This document shows, in pieces, positions 1 through 8,535 of a stretch of 64,000 nucleotides of DNA (position 1 is the stretch's first letter; each line of letters starts with the position of its first letter). Source of the DNA: Nitrospirota bacterium. GTDB taxonomy: Bacteria; Nitrospirota; Leptospirillia; Leptospirillales; Leptospirillaceae. The notes under the pieces are model-generated. The model made no database searches, was not told the DNA's origin, and saw nothing but the letters and a program-made list of their open reading frames with translations. A program made the position numbers and the translations under genes. The stretch is taken from NCBI GenBank assembly GCA_027314645.1, contig DAHVAL010000003.1, positions 1 through 64,000 on the forward strand, written 5' to 3'.

Positions 1-177
1 GAAAGACGTTCTCCTGGAGCCTGAAGCCTTGGAGGAGGGGGTTTTCCGGACCGAAGGGGTCCCCCCCTCCAAGGACTCGGTTCCCTTGGTCTCCTCAGAG
101 GTGGATGCGGCGTTTGACGTGCGGGTGGTTGCGGATTCCGGAACACTCCGGAGGAGCGAAGAAGATGTTGTCCCCAT
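1..177 (-). CDS. Probable FliK-like flagellar hook-length protein, N-terminal part only (cut by window edge)
   Basis: The frame is open from an ATG at 177 to the left edge. It is preceded by an AAAGGGGAA ribosome site about 6 bases upstream. The visible 59 residues are rich in Ser, Thr, Glu and Pro and have no motif, as is usual for the disordered N-terminus of hook-length control proteins. Position supports FliK: it directly follows fliJ and the MotE-like gene at the end of a flgB-fliJ operon. A competing ATG at 205 overlaps the previous stop but runs into a stop after 36 codons, so I prefer 177. Identity rests on context alone. Confidence 0.45.
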   Translation of the reverse strand, partial: MGTTSSSLLRSVPESATTRTSNAASTSEETKGTESLEGGTPSVRKTPSSKASGSRRTSF

Positions 178-201
178 GACGATTCCCCTTTCGAATGGCG
201 T

Positions 202-654
202 TCATCGACCCCCTCCTTGTGCGGGAGACTCTCCGGCCATTTGCGCCGATATCTCCGCCGCCACATGAGGGTCCACGTACTGCATAATGCGTGATGCCTT
301 CCGTGGATTCATTCCCGAAAACAACGCCAGCCTTAATTTTTTTGGCATGACATCGATTTGGGAGGCCGCCGTCCGTGGGGCCATGGATTCATAAAGCTGG
401 ACAAGATGTTTCACATTTTTCTTCCGATACGCGTCGAACAAGGCAAGCTTCTTCGCGATCGCCTTGAGAATCTTCCTGTTTTGTGCGATCTCCCGGTCGA
501 GATCCTGTTTCATCAGGAGCAGTCTCCGCTGTTCCTCCTGAAGATCCGGCGAAGATGCGGAGCCTGCAGAAAAGGCGGGATGAATCGGCACTCCGGCGGA
601 CAATAGACACCCGCACAGGCAAAGCCAAGCAATCCCCCGGGAAGCCGGCCTCAT
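202..654 (-). CDS. MotE-like exported flagellar protein (MgtE-N/FliG-like fold)
   Basis: A 150-residue protein beginning with a signal-like hydrophobic segment (residues 8-30), followed by a coiled coil (about 38-75, EEQRRLLLMKQDLDREI region). The C-terminal half has the MgtE-N/FliG-middle pattern, including KKLRLALFSGMNPRKASRI. In flagellated bacteria such proteins sit next to fliJ and are thought to support stator or motor assembly in the periplasm. The start at 654 overlaps the fliJ stop as ATGA and has a GGAAAGGGGAAGG site; the longer ORF-track start is unnecessary. Confidence 0.7.
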   Translation of the reverse strand: MRPASRGIAWLCLCGCLLSAGVPIHPAFSAGSASSPDLQEEQRRLLLMKQDLDREIAQNRKILKAIAKKLALFDAYRKKNVKHLVQLYESMAPRTAASQIDVMPKKLRLALFSGMNPRKASRIMQYVDPHVAAEISAQMAGESPAQGGGR

Positions 655-1109
655 CCTTCCCCTTTCCTGGTGTTCTTTGCGCCCATATCTCGCGACTGGG
701 CCCAAAACTCAAGGAAGCGCTCCTCCTTCAGAAGGGTCTTTCGACGTTCCTGGCCTTGAAATTTTTCCTTGAGGAGAACGATCTTCTCCTTTTCCATTCG
801 CGCCTTTCTCCAGGCCTGGCGGACTCTTTCATATTCCTCCTCCAAGGATTCCTCTCGGCGCTTTTGCGCCCCAAGAAGCTCTTCCATATGCTCAAGCCAT
901 GCATAGGACGCCAGCAGAAATCCTGTTTCAGGCCCGGCGGCACCTCCCATGGACTCAAAGCCCTTCTCCTTCCGACGCTGCATCTCTTGGCTCTTTTCCT
1001 TTTCGGTCTGCCGCTCTAGAACGAGGCGGGAGAGGTCCCGTTCGATCATCTCAAGCTCCGCTTCACGAAAGGAAAGAACTGCCTCGAGAGAAAAGCCCCG
1101 TTCAGCCAT
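651..1109 (-). CDS. fliJ: Flagellar export chaperone/coupling protein FliJ
   Basis: A 152-residue protein that is almost entirely charged coiled coil (long Glu/Lys/Arg heptads), the right size for FliJ (about 145-150 aa). FliJ is the central-stalk-like subunit of the flagellar type III export ATPase, working with FliI and FliH in the cytoplasm. It lies 27 bases after fliI and overlaps the following MotE-like gene by ATGA. Coiled-coil proteins have weak sequence signatures, so the call leans on size, composition and its place directly after fliI. Confidence 0.8.
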   Translation of the reverse strand: MAERGFSLEAVLSFREAELEMIERDLSRLVLERQTEKEKSQEMQRRKEKGFESMGGAAGPETGFLLASYAWLEHMEELLGAQKRREESLEEEYERVRQAWRKARMEKEKIVLLKEKFQGQERRKTLLKEERFLEFWAQSRDMGAKNTRKGEG

Positions 1110-1136
1110 CGATTCCTACCAAAGGTTGGACGCGGT

Positions 1137-2504
1137 TCACGTTTCTTCTCCTGCCGGCTCTTCGAGAGATCCCGAAAGATCCTGGAAGGCCTGGTCGATC
1201 GACACATGATCCTCCCTGGATTGGCGGAGAAAGTCCGTCATGGCTCCATGAACCCTCACCGCCTTGTCGAGCAGGGGGTCGGTGCCTGGAACGTAGGCCC
1301 CGATCCGGATCAGGTCCTCGGAGCGTCGAAACACCCCATACAGACGACGCCATTCCCGCGCCAGGGACAGCCGGTCCTCGGGAACGATGTCGGCCATGAC
1401 GCGGGAAAGACTTTCCACAGGGTCGAATGCGGGGAAAATTCCTTCTTGCGCCAGGAGTCTCGAGAGGTGAATATGCCCGTCCAAAATGGCCGTCAGCGCT
1501 TCGGACAGCGGATCGGACGGCGCATCCTCCCCTTCCACAAGAACGGTATAGAGGCCTGTGATGGACCCCACCCCTTCCACGCTCCCTGCACGCTCGATCA
1601 GCCGGGGAAGCTGGGCGAAGACGGAAGGAGTGAAGCCGCGTGCCGACGGGGGTTCTCCCGTGGCCAATCCGATTTCCCGGAGGGCTCCCGCATACCTTGT
1701 CAAGGAATCCATGACAAACAGGACCTGCTTTCCCATATCCCGGAACATCTCGGCAATCGCCGCCGCAAGCAAGGTGGCCCGGGTCTTGAGAAGAGGAGGC
1801 TGATCTCCGGTCGCCACCACAAGAACCGTCCGGGCAAGCCCCTCCGGACCAAGATCACGTTCGAGAAAATCTCGGACCTCCCGTCCGCGCTCGCCGATCA
1901 ACGCGATGACGTTCACATCCACGGACGCTTTTCTGGCCATCATCCCGATCAGGGTGCTTTTTCCGACACCGGGCCCGGCGAAGATTCCAATTTTCTGCCC
2001 GACCCCAATCGTGGCCAGGGCATTGATGGAACGGACAGAGAGATCAAGAGGCCGATCGATCCTCTGGCGAACGAGCGGGTTGATCGGGCGGCCTCTAAGC
2101 GGCATCTCTACGGTTCCCTCGGGAAGCGGGGACCCATCGAGCGGCCGGCCCAGGGGATCCAGAACCCGTCCCAGCCATTCTGGAGAAAGAAATACCGAGG
2201 TGATCCGACTTTTTCTGATCAGGCGTGTTCCTGGACGCACCCCCTCAAGATCTCCGAGAGGCATGAGAAGGGTCCGCCCCTCCCGGAACCCCACCACCTC
2301 GGCGTCGATGGGAGGATCGGAGAGAAGGGTGCAGATTTCCCCCACCCCCAAATTCATCCCCTTCCCCTCGATCATAAGTCCGACCCCCTGAACCACCAGA
2401 CCTCCCTCCTGGTCGGGACTCCATCCCAAAAGAAGGTGCCCCATCGAATCGGCGGCCTCCGACATCCATCGGTCGGCCACGGCGTCTTCAAGCCCGATCA
2501 TCAT
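1137..2504 (-). CDS. fliI: Flagellum-specific export ATPase FliI
   Basis: An F1-beta-like ATPase that energises flagellar type III export. The Walker A motif is GPGVGKST, followed by the GERGREVRDF block, the Walker B strand VLFVMDSLTRYA and the GLYTVLVEGED segment typical of FliI/SctN. The ORF track opens at 2693, but the first part is fliH read in another frame. An ATG at 2504 with GAGGAT eight or nine bases upstream gives 455 residues, the usual family length, and overlaps the end of fliH by 17 bases. Confidence 0.95.
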   Translation of the reverse strand: MMIGLEDAVADRWMSEAADSMGHLLLGWSPDQEGGLVVQGVGLMIEGKGMNLGVGEICTLLSDPPIDAEVVGFREGRTLLMPLGDLEGVRPGTRLIRKSRITSVFLSPEWLGRVLDPLGRPLDGSPLPEGTVEMPLRGRPINPLVRQRIDRPLDLSVRSINALATIGVGQKIGIFAGPGVGKSTLIGMMARKASVDVNVIALIGERGREVRDFLERDLGPEGLARTVLVVATGDQPPLLKTRATLLAAAIAEMFRDMGKQVLFVMDSLTRYAGALREIGLATGEPPSARGFTPSVFAQLPRLIERAGSVEGVGSITGLYTVLVEGEDAPSDPLSEALTAILDGHIHLSRLLAQEGIFPAFDPVESLSRVMADIVPEDRLSLAREWRRLYGVFRRSEDLIRIGAYVPGTDPLLDKAVRVHGAMTDFLRQSREDHVSIDQAFQDLSGSLEEPAGEET

Positions 2505-3210
2505 TGTTGATATCCTCATGACGGATTGGCGGCTCATCGAGCGGCGAACCCGGAGCGGTCCGAACGATTGTCTTTTGGAAGGACTCCACCGCACTCTCCG
2601 GGTCAAAGGAAACGATCCGATCCGGGAATCGAAGCTCCACTTGCCCTGGGGAAAGGTCTGGCCCCACCGTGAGCCGCACTCCTCTCGACGCAAGGTCGTC
2701 CGCGAACACTTTATCCTGCCGGATCACAAGCCGATACTCCTCTTCGGATACACGAAGCTCCGCCTCTCTTCCGGTCGCATATTCTTTCACCATCCGCTCC
2801 AAGAGTCCCTGGAACGTCTTGGGCTTTTTCCTCTCCTCCCCCAAGATTCTCCGAAGCGCCTCGGTGAGCAAACCGGCAAGTTCCGGGAGGAGCGCTTTCA
2901 GACGGTTCGCCTCGAACATCGGTATTTGTGACGCCCAGGAAAGCCATGCCTCCCGAAGTGGCTCCATATCGGCCCGCGCCCTCGCGAGGCCTTCGGCATA
3001 GCCGTCCTCGTATCCAGCCGTATGGGCCTCCGCCTCGATCTTTCTTACCTCCTCGGAAGAACGGAAAAGCAGTTCCTGTTCGTCGAGAGCCCCGCCCGCT
3101 TCCTCCGCAACAGCCTTCCGAGACCGCTCCCCCTTCTCGGCGGGCTCCTTGTGTCCCTTGGCAAGGGTTTCGGGACTCCAGTTCTTAAATGCCCCTCCGG
3201 CGCTAGACAA
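2488..3210 (-). CDS. fliH: Flagellar assembly protein FliH
   Basis: A 240-residue protein with an acidic, Ala/Glu-rich middle (EEVRKIEAEAHTAGYEDGYAEG) matching the helical repeat region of FliH, and a C-terminal domain related to the V/F-ATPase stator (RVSEEEYRLVI onward). It regulates and tethers FliI. The start is TTG, preceded by GGGGAGGGGAGC, and overlaps the fliG stop by eight bases. It sits between fliG and fliI, the standard order. Confidence 0.88.
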   Translation of the reverse strand: MSSAGGAFKNWSPETLAKGHKEPAEKGERSRKAVAEEAGGALDEQELLFRSSEEVRKIEAEAHTAGYEDGYAEGLARARADMEPLREAWLSWASQIPMFEANRLKALLPELAGLLTEALRRILGEERKKPKTFQGLLERMVKEYATGREAELRVSEEEYRLVIRQDKVFADDLASRGVRLTVGPDLSPGQVELRFPDRIVSFDPESAVESFQKTIVRTAPGSPLDEPPIRHEDINNDDRA

Positions 3211-4207
3211 TCTGCTCCCCTCCCCGCCCGAGGATCACCAGTTTTCCTTCCCCCTCCAGTCGACGGACCGTCTTCAAGATCTCGCCCTGGGCCGATTCCA
3301 CTTCCTTCAACGGGATGCCGCCCATCGCTTCGATATCTTCCTTGAGGGCGGTCTGGGCCCTGCTCGACATGTTCAGCAGAATCTTGTCCTTGACCGCATT
3401 CCCCGCCCCCCGCATCGCTTTTGTGAGGATGTCCCTGGAGACGGATTGCAAGATGGCCTGGATTCCGCGGTTATCTACCATCACCAGGTCGTCAAAGACG
3501 AACATGAGGGCGCGAATTTGTTCGGCCACCGTTTGGTCGTTCTTGCCGATAAAATCAAGGATCGCTTCGGACGTCGAACGATCCATCTCGTTTAAAAGAT
3601 TGGCCGTCTTCTCAATACGGCTCACCCCCAGGCTGGTGAGCGACCCCCCCATCATCTGGATCTGCGTCACGATCACCTCTTCGAGATCCCGGAGCACCTG
3701 GGGACTGATGTCTTCAAGGGTCGCCATTCGGAACACGACATCGGCCTTGAGGGTCTCCGAAAGAAAGGACAGGACGATGGCGGTCTGGTTGGGGTTCAAA
3801 TAGTTCAGGATCAGGGCGATCGTTTGTGGATGCTCATTTCTGATCAAATTGGCGATCGATTTGGGATCCATCCATTTCAACGATTGAAGGTTGGCCCCCT
3901 CCTGATCGTTCATGCTTTCGAAAATCTGGTCCGCCTGCTCCTTCCCCAACGACTTTTCCAGAATTTCACGCATATATTTTTCACCCATGCGCGGAAGGCC
4001 TCGGGTCGCCTTATAGACCACCGAGAATTCTCCCATGACCTCGTCGATTTCCTCGGCGTTCACATCGCCAATTTGAGAAATCAGGCTTGAAATTATCCCA
4101 ACCTCCTTGATGTCCATCTGCTTTAAAATCTCGGCGGCGGCCTCCGGGCCGACGGCGGCTATAAAAATCGCGGCTTTCTCCAGTCCTGAAAGCTTCCTTT
4201 TGGCCAA
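3203..4207 (-). CDS. fliG: Flagellar motor switch protein FliG
   Basis: A 334-residue rotor protein, the normal length. Visible landmarks are the N-terminal FliF-binding region (LSGLEKAAIFIAAVGPEAAAEIL), the EHPQT motif of the middle domain and the C-terminal charged torque helix (RALMFVFDDLVMVDNRGIQ). It couples the MS ring to the C ring and interacts with MotA. The reading frame starts at TTG with an AGGAGG site. It follows fliF by 12 bases. Confidence 0.96.
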   Translation of the reverse strand: MAKRKLSGLEKAAIFIAAVGPEAAAEILKQMDIKEVGIISSLISQIGDVNAEEIDEVMGEFSVVYKATRGLPRMGEKYMREILEKSLGKEQADQIFESMNDQEGANLQSLKWMDPKSIANLIRNEHPQTIALILNYLNPNQTAIVLSFLSETLKADVVFRMATLEDISPQVLRDLEEVIVTQIQMMGGSLTSLGVSRIEKTANLLNEMDRSTSEAILDFIGKNDQTVAEQIRALMFVFDDLVMVDNRGIQAILQSVSRDILTKAMRGAGNAVKDKILLNMSSRAQTALKEDIEAMGGIPLKEVESAQGEILKTVRRLEGEGKLVILGRGGEQIV

Positions 4208-4219
4208 AGTCCCTGCCTC

Positions 4220-5812
4220 CTATTTTTCCTTAAGCCAAAGCCGGAGAACCTGGGCGGCCTGGGAAGGGTCTTCCTGTGTCATCCGGGCGATTTCCTCTTT
4301 GCTCGACCTCAGGGGCTCCTCCTGACTCTCCACCGAAGCGGGAACATTGGAAGGGCCCTGCGCCGGAAGGGGGAGGGATTTTACCATCATGGTCTTTAGA
4401 ATCGGTCTCAGGACGAAGAGGGTGAAAATGAGAACCAGCAGTCCCGCAAGGAAGATCACGAACAGTGGCGTGAATGGCTTAAGCCGTTCCGCCAACAGTT
4501 CTTCTTTCGTCTTTTGAGGTTCAGGTTCCGGCTTCACAAAGGGCACCGAGTCCACGACCACCGTATCACCACGTGCGGCATCATATCCGATGGCGTTCTG
4601 GACGATCCGGGTGAACGAGGCGATCTCTTCGGGGGTGCGGGGCTCATACACCGTGGTCTCCCCTTTTTTGCCCGCCACTGTCTGCGTCCGGCCGTTCACC
4701 AGAACCGACACGGAGATTCTGGCCACGGTCCCGGTGGGTTCGACGATATGGCTCATGGTATGGCTGACGTTATAGTGCTCGATATCCTTTTTCTTCGCAT
4801 AGCGGGATTCTGCCCCGTTTTTCGGACCCAGCGGAGGGCTGGCGACCTTCCCGTTCGGTCCCGGAATGTTGCTCAACACCCCCGGGACGCCGACAGGAAT
4901 GATCCGCGAACCCGATGATTTTTCCCTCACCTTTTCCCGTTCGGAAAGAGCCCGTCCCTTCGGATCAAACAATTCCCGAGTCTCCTCGACCCGACGGAAG
5001 TTCAGCGCGGCATTGACCCGGACAACGGACTGCCCTTCCCCGAGAACCTGGTCCAACATGGTCTGGATCCGTTTGCGCAACCGGTGTTCAACTATGCTCT
5101 GGTAAGCCAACTGCGCTTTCGTCAACTCTCCTGGAACCAGGCCGGGCCGTTTTCTGTTCAAGATCGTTCCCGTATTGTCGACCAGGGTGACATTGGCCGG
5201 CGTCAGCCCTTCGACGGAATTGGCCACGAGATGGACGATCCCGTTCACCTGATCCCGATCAAGAGAGCGGCCGGGCTTCAAACGAATCAACACGGAGGCA
5301 TGAGCGCCTGTCTGGTCGCGAAGAAAAACGGAGCGGCGGGGAAGGACGATCGACACCCTCGCCAGGGCGATCGGGCTCATCTCCTCGATGGTTCGGTCAA
5401 GTTCGGACTGCAAGGCCTGGAGGTACTGGACATGCTGCACGAAATCCGTCGTCGTCAATGACGGGTGATTGAAAATGTCGAATCCCGCCCCATGATGGCG
5501 GGGGAGTCCTTCGTCCGCAAGCTCCATCCTCATTGCATAGACTTGCCTTTTCGGAACACGGATGACCGTTCCCTTGTCGGACAGTTGGTAGGGGATCCCC
5601 ATCCGGTTCAGTTTCTGCTGAATTTCAAAGGAATCGACCGGGGAAAGTCGGGAATAGAGAACCGCCATGTCCACCGACCTGCCGATGAAACCAAGAAAGA
5701 TCATCCCTCCCACAAGTGCGGCTCCAAGAAGACCGGCCACGGTCTTCTGAACACCGGTAAGCCGGGCGAACCAGAGGATCAAGCTTTCCTGAATCTTGCG
5801 AAGAATTTCCAT
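4220..5812 (-). CDS. fliF: Flagellar MS-ring protein FliF
   Basis: A 530-residue membrane protein with one transmembrane helix near the N-terminus (about 24-46) and a second near residues 450-470 (FVIFLAGLLVLIFTLFVL), flanking the periplasmic YscJ/FliF ring-building domains. The sequence ALQSELDRTIEEMSPIALAR is characteristic. The C-terminal tail is the FliG-binding segment. FliF nucleates the basal body in the inner membrane. It is transcribed between fliE and fliG. Confidence 0.96.
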   Translation of the reverse strand: MEILRKIQESLILWFARLTGVQKTVAGLLGAALVGGMIFLGFIGRSVDMAVLYSRLSPVDSFEIQQKLNRMGIPYQLSDKGTVIRVPKRQVYAMRMELADEGLPRHHGAGFDIFNHPSLTTTDFVQHVQYLQALQSELDRTIEEMSPIALARVSIVLPRRSVFLRDQTGAHASVLIRLKPGRSLDRDQVNGIVHLVANSVEGLTPANVTLVDNTGTILNRKRPGLVPGELTKAQLAYQSIVEHRLRKRIQTMLDQVLGEGQSVVRVNAALNFRRVEETRELFDPKGRALSEREKVREKSSGSRIIPVGVPGVLSNIPGPNGKVASPPLGPKNGAESRYAKKKDIEHYNVSHTMSHIVEPTGTVARISVSVLVNGRTQTVAGKKGETTVYEPRTPEEIASFTRIVQNAIGYDAARGDTVVVDSVPFVKPEPEPQKTKEELLAERLKPFTPLFVIFLAGLLVLIFTLFVLRPILKTMMVKSLPLPAQGPSNVPASVESQEEPLRSSKEEIARMTQEDPSQAAQVLRLWLKEK

Positions 5813-5832
5813 CGTCGCATCCCTTCCCTAGC

Positions 5833-6150
5833 TCACAAAGGCATGTTGTTCATTTCCTGGTAGGCCTTCACGATCCGGTCCCGTACCTGCATCATCAGGT
5901 GGAATGCGACATCAGCCTGGGCCATTTCGATCATCGTCTGGTGAAGGGTCACCCCCTCCTGGCCGGTGGAAAATTCCTGGATTGTTTTATCCGCTTCATT
6001 CTGAAGAGAGTTGACCCGGGCAATCGAATCCTTCAGAACATGGACGAAGGACTCCTCCCCCGATTGAGGCGCTCCGCCTTTTTCCACATGGTCGCCGTGT
6101 TCGACGGGTTTTAAGGGGAGATCGTTTCCAATCCTCGGTTCATCGATCAT
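5833..6150 (-). CDS. fliE: Flagellar hook-basal body protein FliE
   Basis: A 105-residue protein with the FliE C-terminal signature (TLHQTMIEMAQADVAFHLMMQVRDRIVKAY and the closing YQEMNNMPL). FliE forms the junction between the MS ring and the proximal rod and is the first substrate of flagellar export. The start is ATG at 6150. It lies 20 bases upstream of fliF and 32 bases after flgC. Confidence 0.95.
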   Translation of the reverse strand: MIDEPRIGNDLPLKPVEHGDHVEKGGAPQSGEESFVHVLKDSIARVNSLQNEADKTIQEFSTGQEGVTLHQTMIEMAQADVAFHLMMQVRDRIVKAYQEMNNMPL

Positions 6151-6182
6151 CGCGGGCCTCCATGGGCATCCGGATCATTCTC

Positions 6183-6620
6183 CTAGACATGGATCGTCAA
6201 GTCTTTCGAGGCCATCCGTTTCGTCGTGTCCAGAGCGGTCAGGTTGGCCTCGTACGCTCGGGAGGCGTCGATCAGATTGGTCATCTCTTCAAGCTTCGAC
6301 ACATTCGGGCGAAATACAAACCCGTCCTTGCCTGCATCGGGATTCTGGGGGTCATAGGTCCTGGTCAAGGGGCGCGGGTCCCAGACCATTCCAAGGACCT
6401 TGACCGCCTTTACCGGACTTTCCCGAGGCGAATTCAGGACGTCCGAAAAAGAGCGGCCGGGGCCAACGGCGGCAAAAATCACATCCCGCCGTTCATAAAC
6501 TCCTTGAGGATTTCCCCGAGTGGCATCAGCGTTGGCAAGGTTGCCCGCAAGGACATTGAGCCGCACTCGTTCGGCCTCAAGTCCGGACCCGGAAATCCTA
6601 AGTGCGTCGGAAAATCCCAC
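6183..6620 (-). CDS. flgC: Flagellar proximal rod protein FlgC
   Basis: A 145-residue rod protein with the N-terminal flagellar rod motif (LNVLAGNLANADATR) and the C-terminal paired helix (AYEANLTALDTTKRMASKDLTI) used for coiled-coil assembly in the rod. The start is GTG at 6620, with GGGGAAGGGAG upstream that overlaps the end of flgB, so the two are translationally linked. Confidence 0.95.
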   Translation of the reverse strand: MGFSDALRISGSGLEAERVRLNVLAGNLANADATRGNPQGVYERRDVIFAAVGPGRSFSDVLNSPRESPVKAVKVLGMVWDPRPLTRTYDPQNPDAGKDGFVFRPNVSKLEEMTNLIDASRAYEANLTALDTTKRMASKDLTIHV

Positions 6621-6622
6621 GG

Positions 6623-6997
6623 CTATCTCCCTTCCCCGGAAATGGCGTCACCCATCATCCGGTATTTCCACCCGACCATGGAGGCCAGCGCATTGTAGTT
6701 GCCGGTATTCGAGGCCAGCTTCTGCATTTCGAGCTCGATATTGACGGTATTGAGGTCGTTCCCTACGGTTTCGTCGCCATTGGTGCTCAAGGCGCCGGCC
6801 GTCTTGTCCAGGTTCTCCCGTGTGGGCGCATCCATGGCCTTGGCCAGTTCTCCTTTGAAGGAAATATCCCTCGCCATATACCCGGGGGTGTCCTGGTTTG
6901 CGATATTGCTCACAAGCAAAAGATGTCTTTTCGACCGGATATCCATTTCCACCCGGAGGAGATCGGACGTCCTGTCGAACAGATGGACCTGACTCAT
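6623..6997 (-). CDS. flgB: Flagellar proximal rod protein FlgB
   Basis: A 124-residue proximal rod subunit with the SNIANQDTPGYMARDISF motif near the N-terminus and the C-terminal helix around NTGNYNALASMVGWKYRMM. I start it at ATG 6997, preceded by GGAAGGGGG, rather than at the ORF-track start 10 codons upstream, which lies inside the promoter leader. First gene of the flgBC-fliEFGHIJ operon; a sigma-54-type promoter lies at 7022-7039, leaving a leader of roughly 15 bases. Confidence 0.95.
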   Translation of the reverse strand: MSQVHLFDRTSDLLRVEMDIRSKRHLLLVSNIANQDTPGYMARDISFKGELAKAMDAPTRENLDKTAGALSTNGDETVGNDLNTVNIELEMQKLASNTGNYNALASMVGWKYRMMGDAISGEGR

Positions 6998-7021
6998 GGA
7001 ATCCCCCTTCCAGCAGTCAAA

Positions 7022-7039
7022 AAGCAATTCTTATACCAA
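7022..7039 (-). promoter_or_regulatory. Sigma-54 (-24/-12) promoter for the flgB operon
   Basis: On the minus strand the sequence reads TTGGTATAAGAATTGCT. It keeps the invariant GG and GC elements with the exact sigma-54 spacing and a good -12 box (TTGCT); only the CAC part of the -24 box is altered. The predicted start of transcription is near 7012, about 15 bases before the flgB ATG. The NtrC-type regulator gene ends only about 90 bases upstream. Confidence 0.65.
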
Positions 7040-7113
7040 CCATGGACTCCGTTGAAATTGCAGGAAATCAAAAAGGACCCCGGCCAGAAAACAGGAACTT
7101 CCATTCCCCCCTG

Positions 7114-7130
7114 CGGGAATATTTTTCCCG
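7114..7130 (-). repeat. Inverted repeat CGGGAA-N5-TTCCCG between the regulator gene and flgB promoter
   Basis: CGGGAAAAATATTCCCG forms a 6-bp-arm palindrome immediately after the stop codon of the NtrC-type regulator and about 105-120 bases upstream of the predicted flgB transcription start. That distance is typical of an upstream activator site for a sigma-54 activator. It could instead be a weak terminator hairpin for the regulator gene, although no U-tract follows. Confidence 0.4.
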
Positions 7131-7131
7131 T

Positions 7132-8535
7132 TCACTCCGCCCCCTCTCCGGATCCTTCTCCCATGGCGATTCCATACTCCGTCAGCTTGTTCCGGAGGGT
7201 TCTCACGTTGATTCCCAACAACCGGGCCGATTGCGCCTTGTTCCCTCCACAGGAATCCAGCGTTCGGAGGATCAGCTCCCTTTCGACCTCCCACACTGAC
7301 CGTCCCGGACGAATCCCCAAGGCGTTCTCGCCCGCGTCTTCCTCGGAGCGGGGGTCGAGAAGATCCTCCACATGAACGGGCCGGATGATCCGCCCTTCCG
7401 CAAGAAATGCGGCTCTGGTAATAACGTTCTCGAGTTCACGAACATTCCCGGGCCAGGGATGCCGTCGAAGGAGTTCCAGGGTTTCCGGATCGAAGCCCCC
7501 TACCGCCAGATGCTCTCTTTCGAACGATTGCCGGAAGCGCTCCGAAAGCAAAGGAATGTCCTCCGCCCTTTCCCGAAGAGGCGGCAGAGTCACGGGAAAA
7601 ACCCGGAGACGATAGTATAGGTCCTCCCGAAAATGACCGGCCCGGACTTCTTCCTTGAGATTCCTGTTCGTCGTGGCGATGATCCGGATATCCACGGGAA
7701 CGGGTCGCGTTCCTCCAACGCGGTCGATTTCCCGCTCCTGAATGACGCGGAGGAGCTTCGACTGGAGCCCGAGTTCCATCTCTCCGATTTCATCTAGCAA
7801 CAAGGTTCCGGTATGCGCCAGCTCGAACTTGCCCGTCTTTCTCGCAAGAGCGCCCGAAAAGGCCCCTTTTTCATACCCGAACAGTTCTGATTCGAGGAGG
7901 TTGTCCGGAAGGGCCGCACAATTCACAGCCACAAATGGACGGTGGGCCCGGGTGGACCGTTCATGAAGATACCGGGCCAGAAGCTCTTTTCCCGTCCCGC
8001 TCTCTCCTTCGATCAGGATCGTCGCGGGGGTCGAGGCGACTGCGTCGATCATTCCCAAAATTCTCATCATTCCAGGATTTTTTGTCATGATTGGGCGCGT
8101 CACATGCTCCCAGGGCGCCCTTCCATCGCCGGAAACGGAGGGCCCCATCCGGGTCTTGGATGAACCGAGGGTGGCGGGATCCAGAATGCGCCTCAGATCT
8201 TCCGCCTTGAAGGGCTTAGTCAGAAAATTGACGGCTCCATGTTTCATTGCTTCGACCGCTTGGGGAACCGTGCCAAAGGCCGTCATCAAAATGACACGGG
8301 TCAGGGGAGACATCTCCCGGACTCTGGACAGCAACTCCCATCCGTCGACCGAGGGCATCCTGACGTCGCTGATCACCCATCCGTAGGCTTCTTGCGCGAT
8401 CTTTTCGATCGCCTCCTGACCATTCTGAGCGAGGCTGACTCGGTAGCCATCCCGGCGAAGCGTCTCCCGGAGCGCGATCGCCATTTCAGGCTCATCATCA
8501 ACGACAAGCACACTCCCGGTTTCTTGAGGACTCAC
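7132..8535 (-). CDS. Sigma-54-dependent response regulator, FlrC/FleR type
   Basis: A 467-residue NtrC-class regulator: receiver domain (1-120, phospho-acceptor Asp57 in SDVRMPSVDGW, Lys107 in TKPF), AAA+ domain (about 150-385, Walker A GESGTGKE) and a C-terminal Fis-type helix-turn-helix (KAQSARLLGINVRTLRNKL). The sigma-54-contacting loop reads GAFSGA instead of GAFTGA (residues 224-229). GTG start, overlapping the kinase stop as GTGA. Lying between its kinase and the flgB promoter, it probably controls the flagellar operon. Confidence 0.9.
   Translation of the reverse strand: MSPQETGSVLVVDDEPEMAIALRETLRRDGYRVSLAQNGQEAIEKIAQEAYGWVISDVRMPSVDGWELLSRVREMSPLTRVILMTAFGTVPQAVEAMKHGAVNFLTKPFKAEDLRRILDPATLGSSKTRMGPSVSGDGRAPWEHVTRPIMTKNPGMMRILGMIDAVASTPATILIEGESGTGKELLARYLHERSTRAHRPFVAVNCAALPDNLLESELFGYEKGAFSGALARKTGKFELAHTGTLLLDEIGEMELGLQSKLLRVIQEREIDRVGGTRPVPVDIRIIATTNRNLKEEVRAGHFREDLYYRLRVFPVTLPPLRERAEDIPLLSERFRQSFEREHLAVGGFDPETLELLRRHPWPGNVRELENVITRAAFLAEGRIIRPVHVEDLLDPRSEEDAGENALGIRPGRSVWEVERELILRTLDSCGGNKAQSARLLGINVRTLRNKLTEYGIAMGEGSGEGAE

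Noticed and set aside
1206-2510. 434-codon plus-strand ORF opposite fliI
   Set aside because: Antisense shadow of an unmistakable fliI gene.
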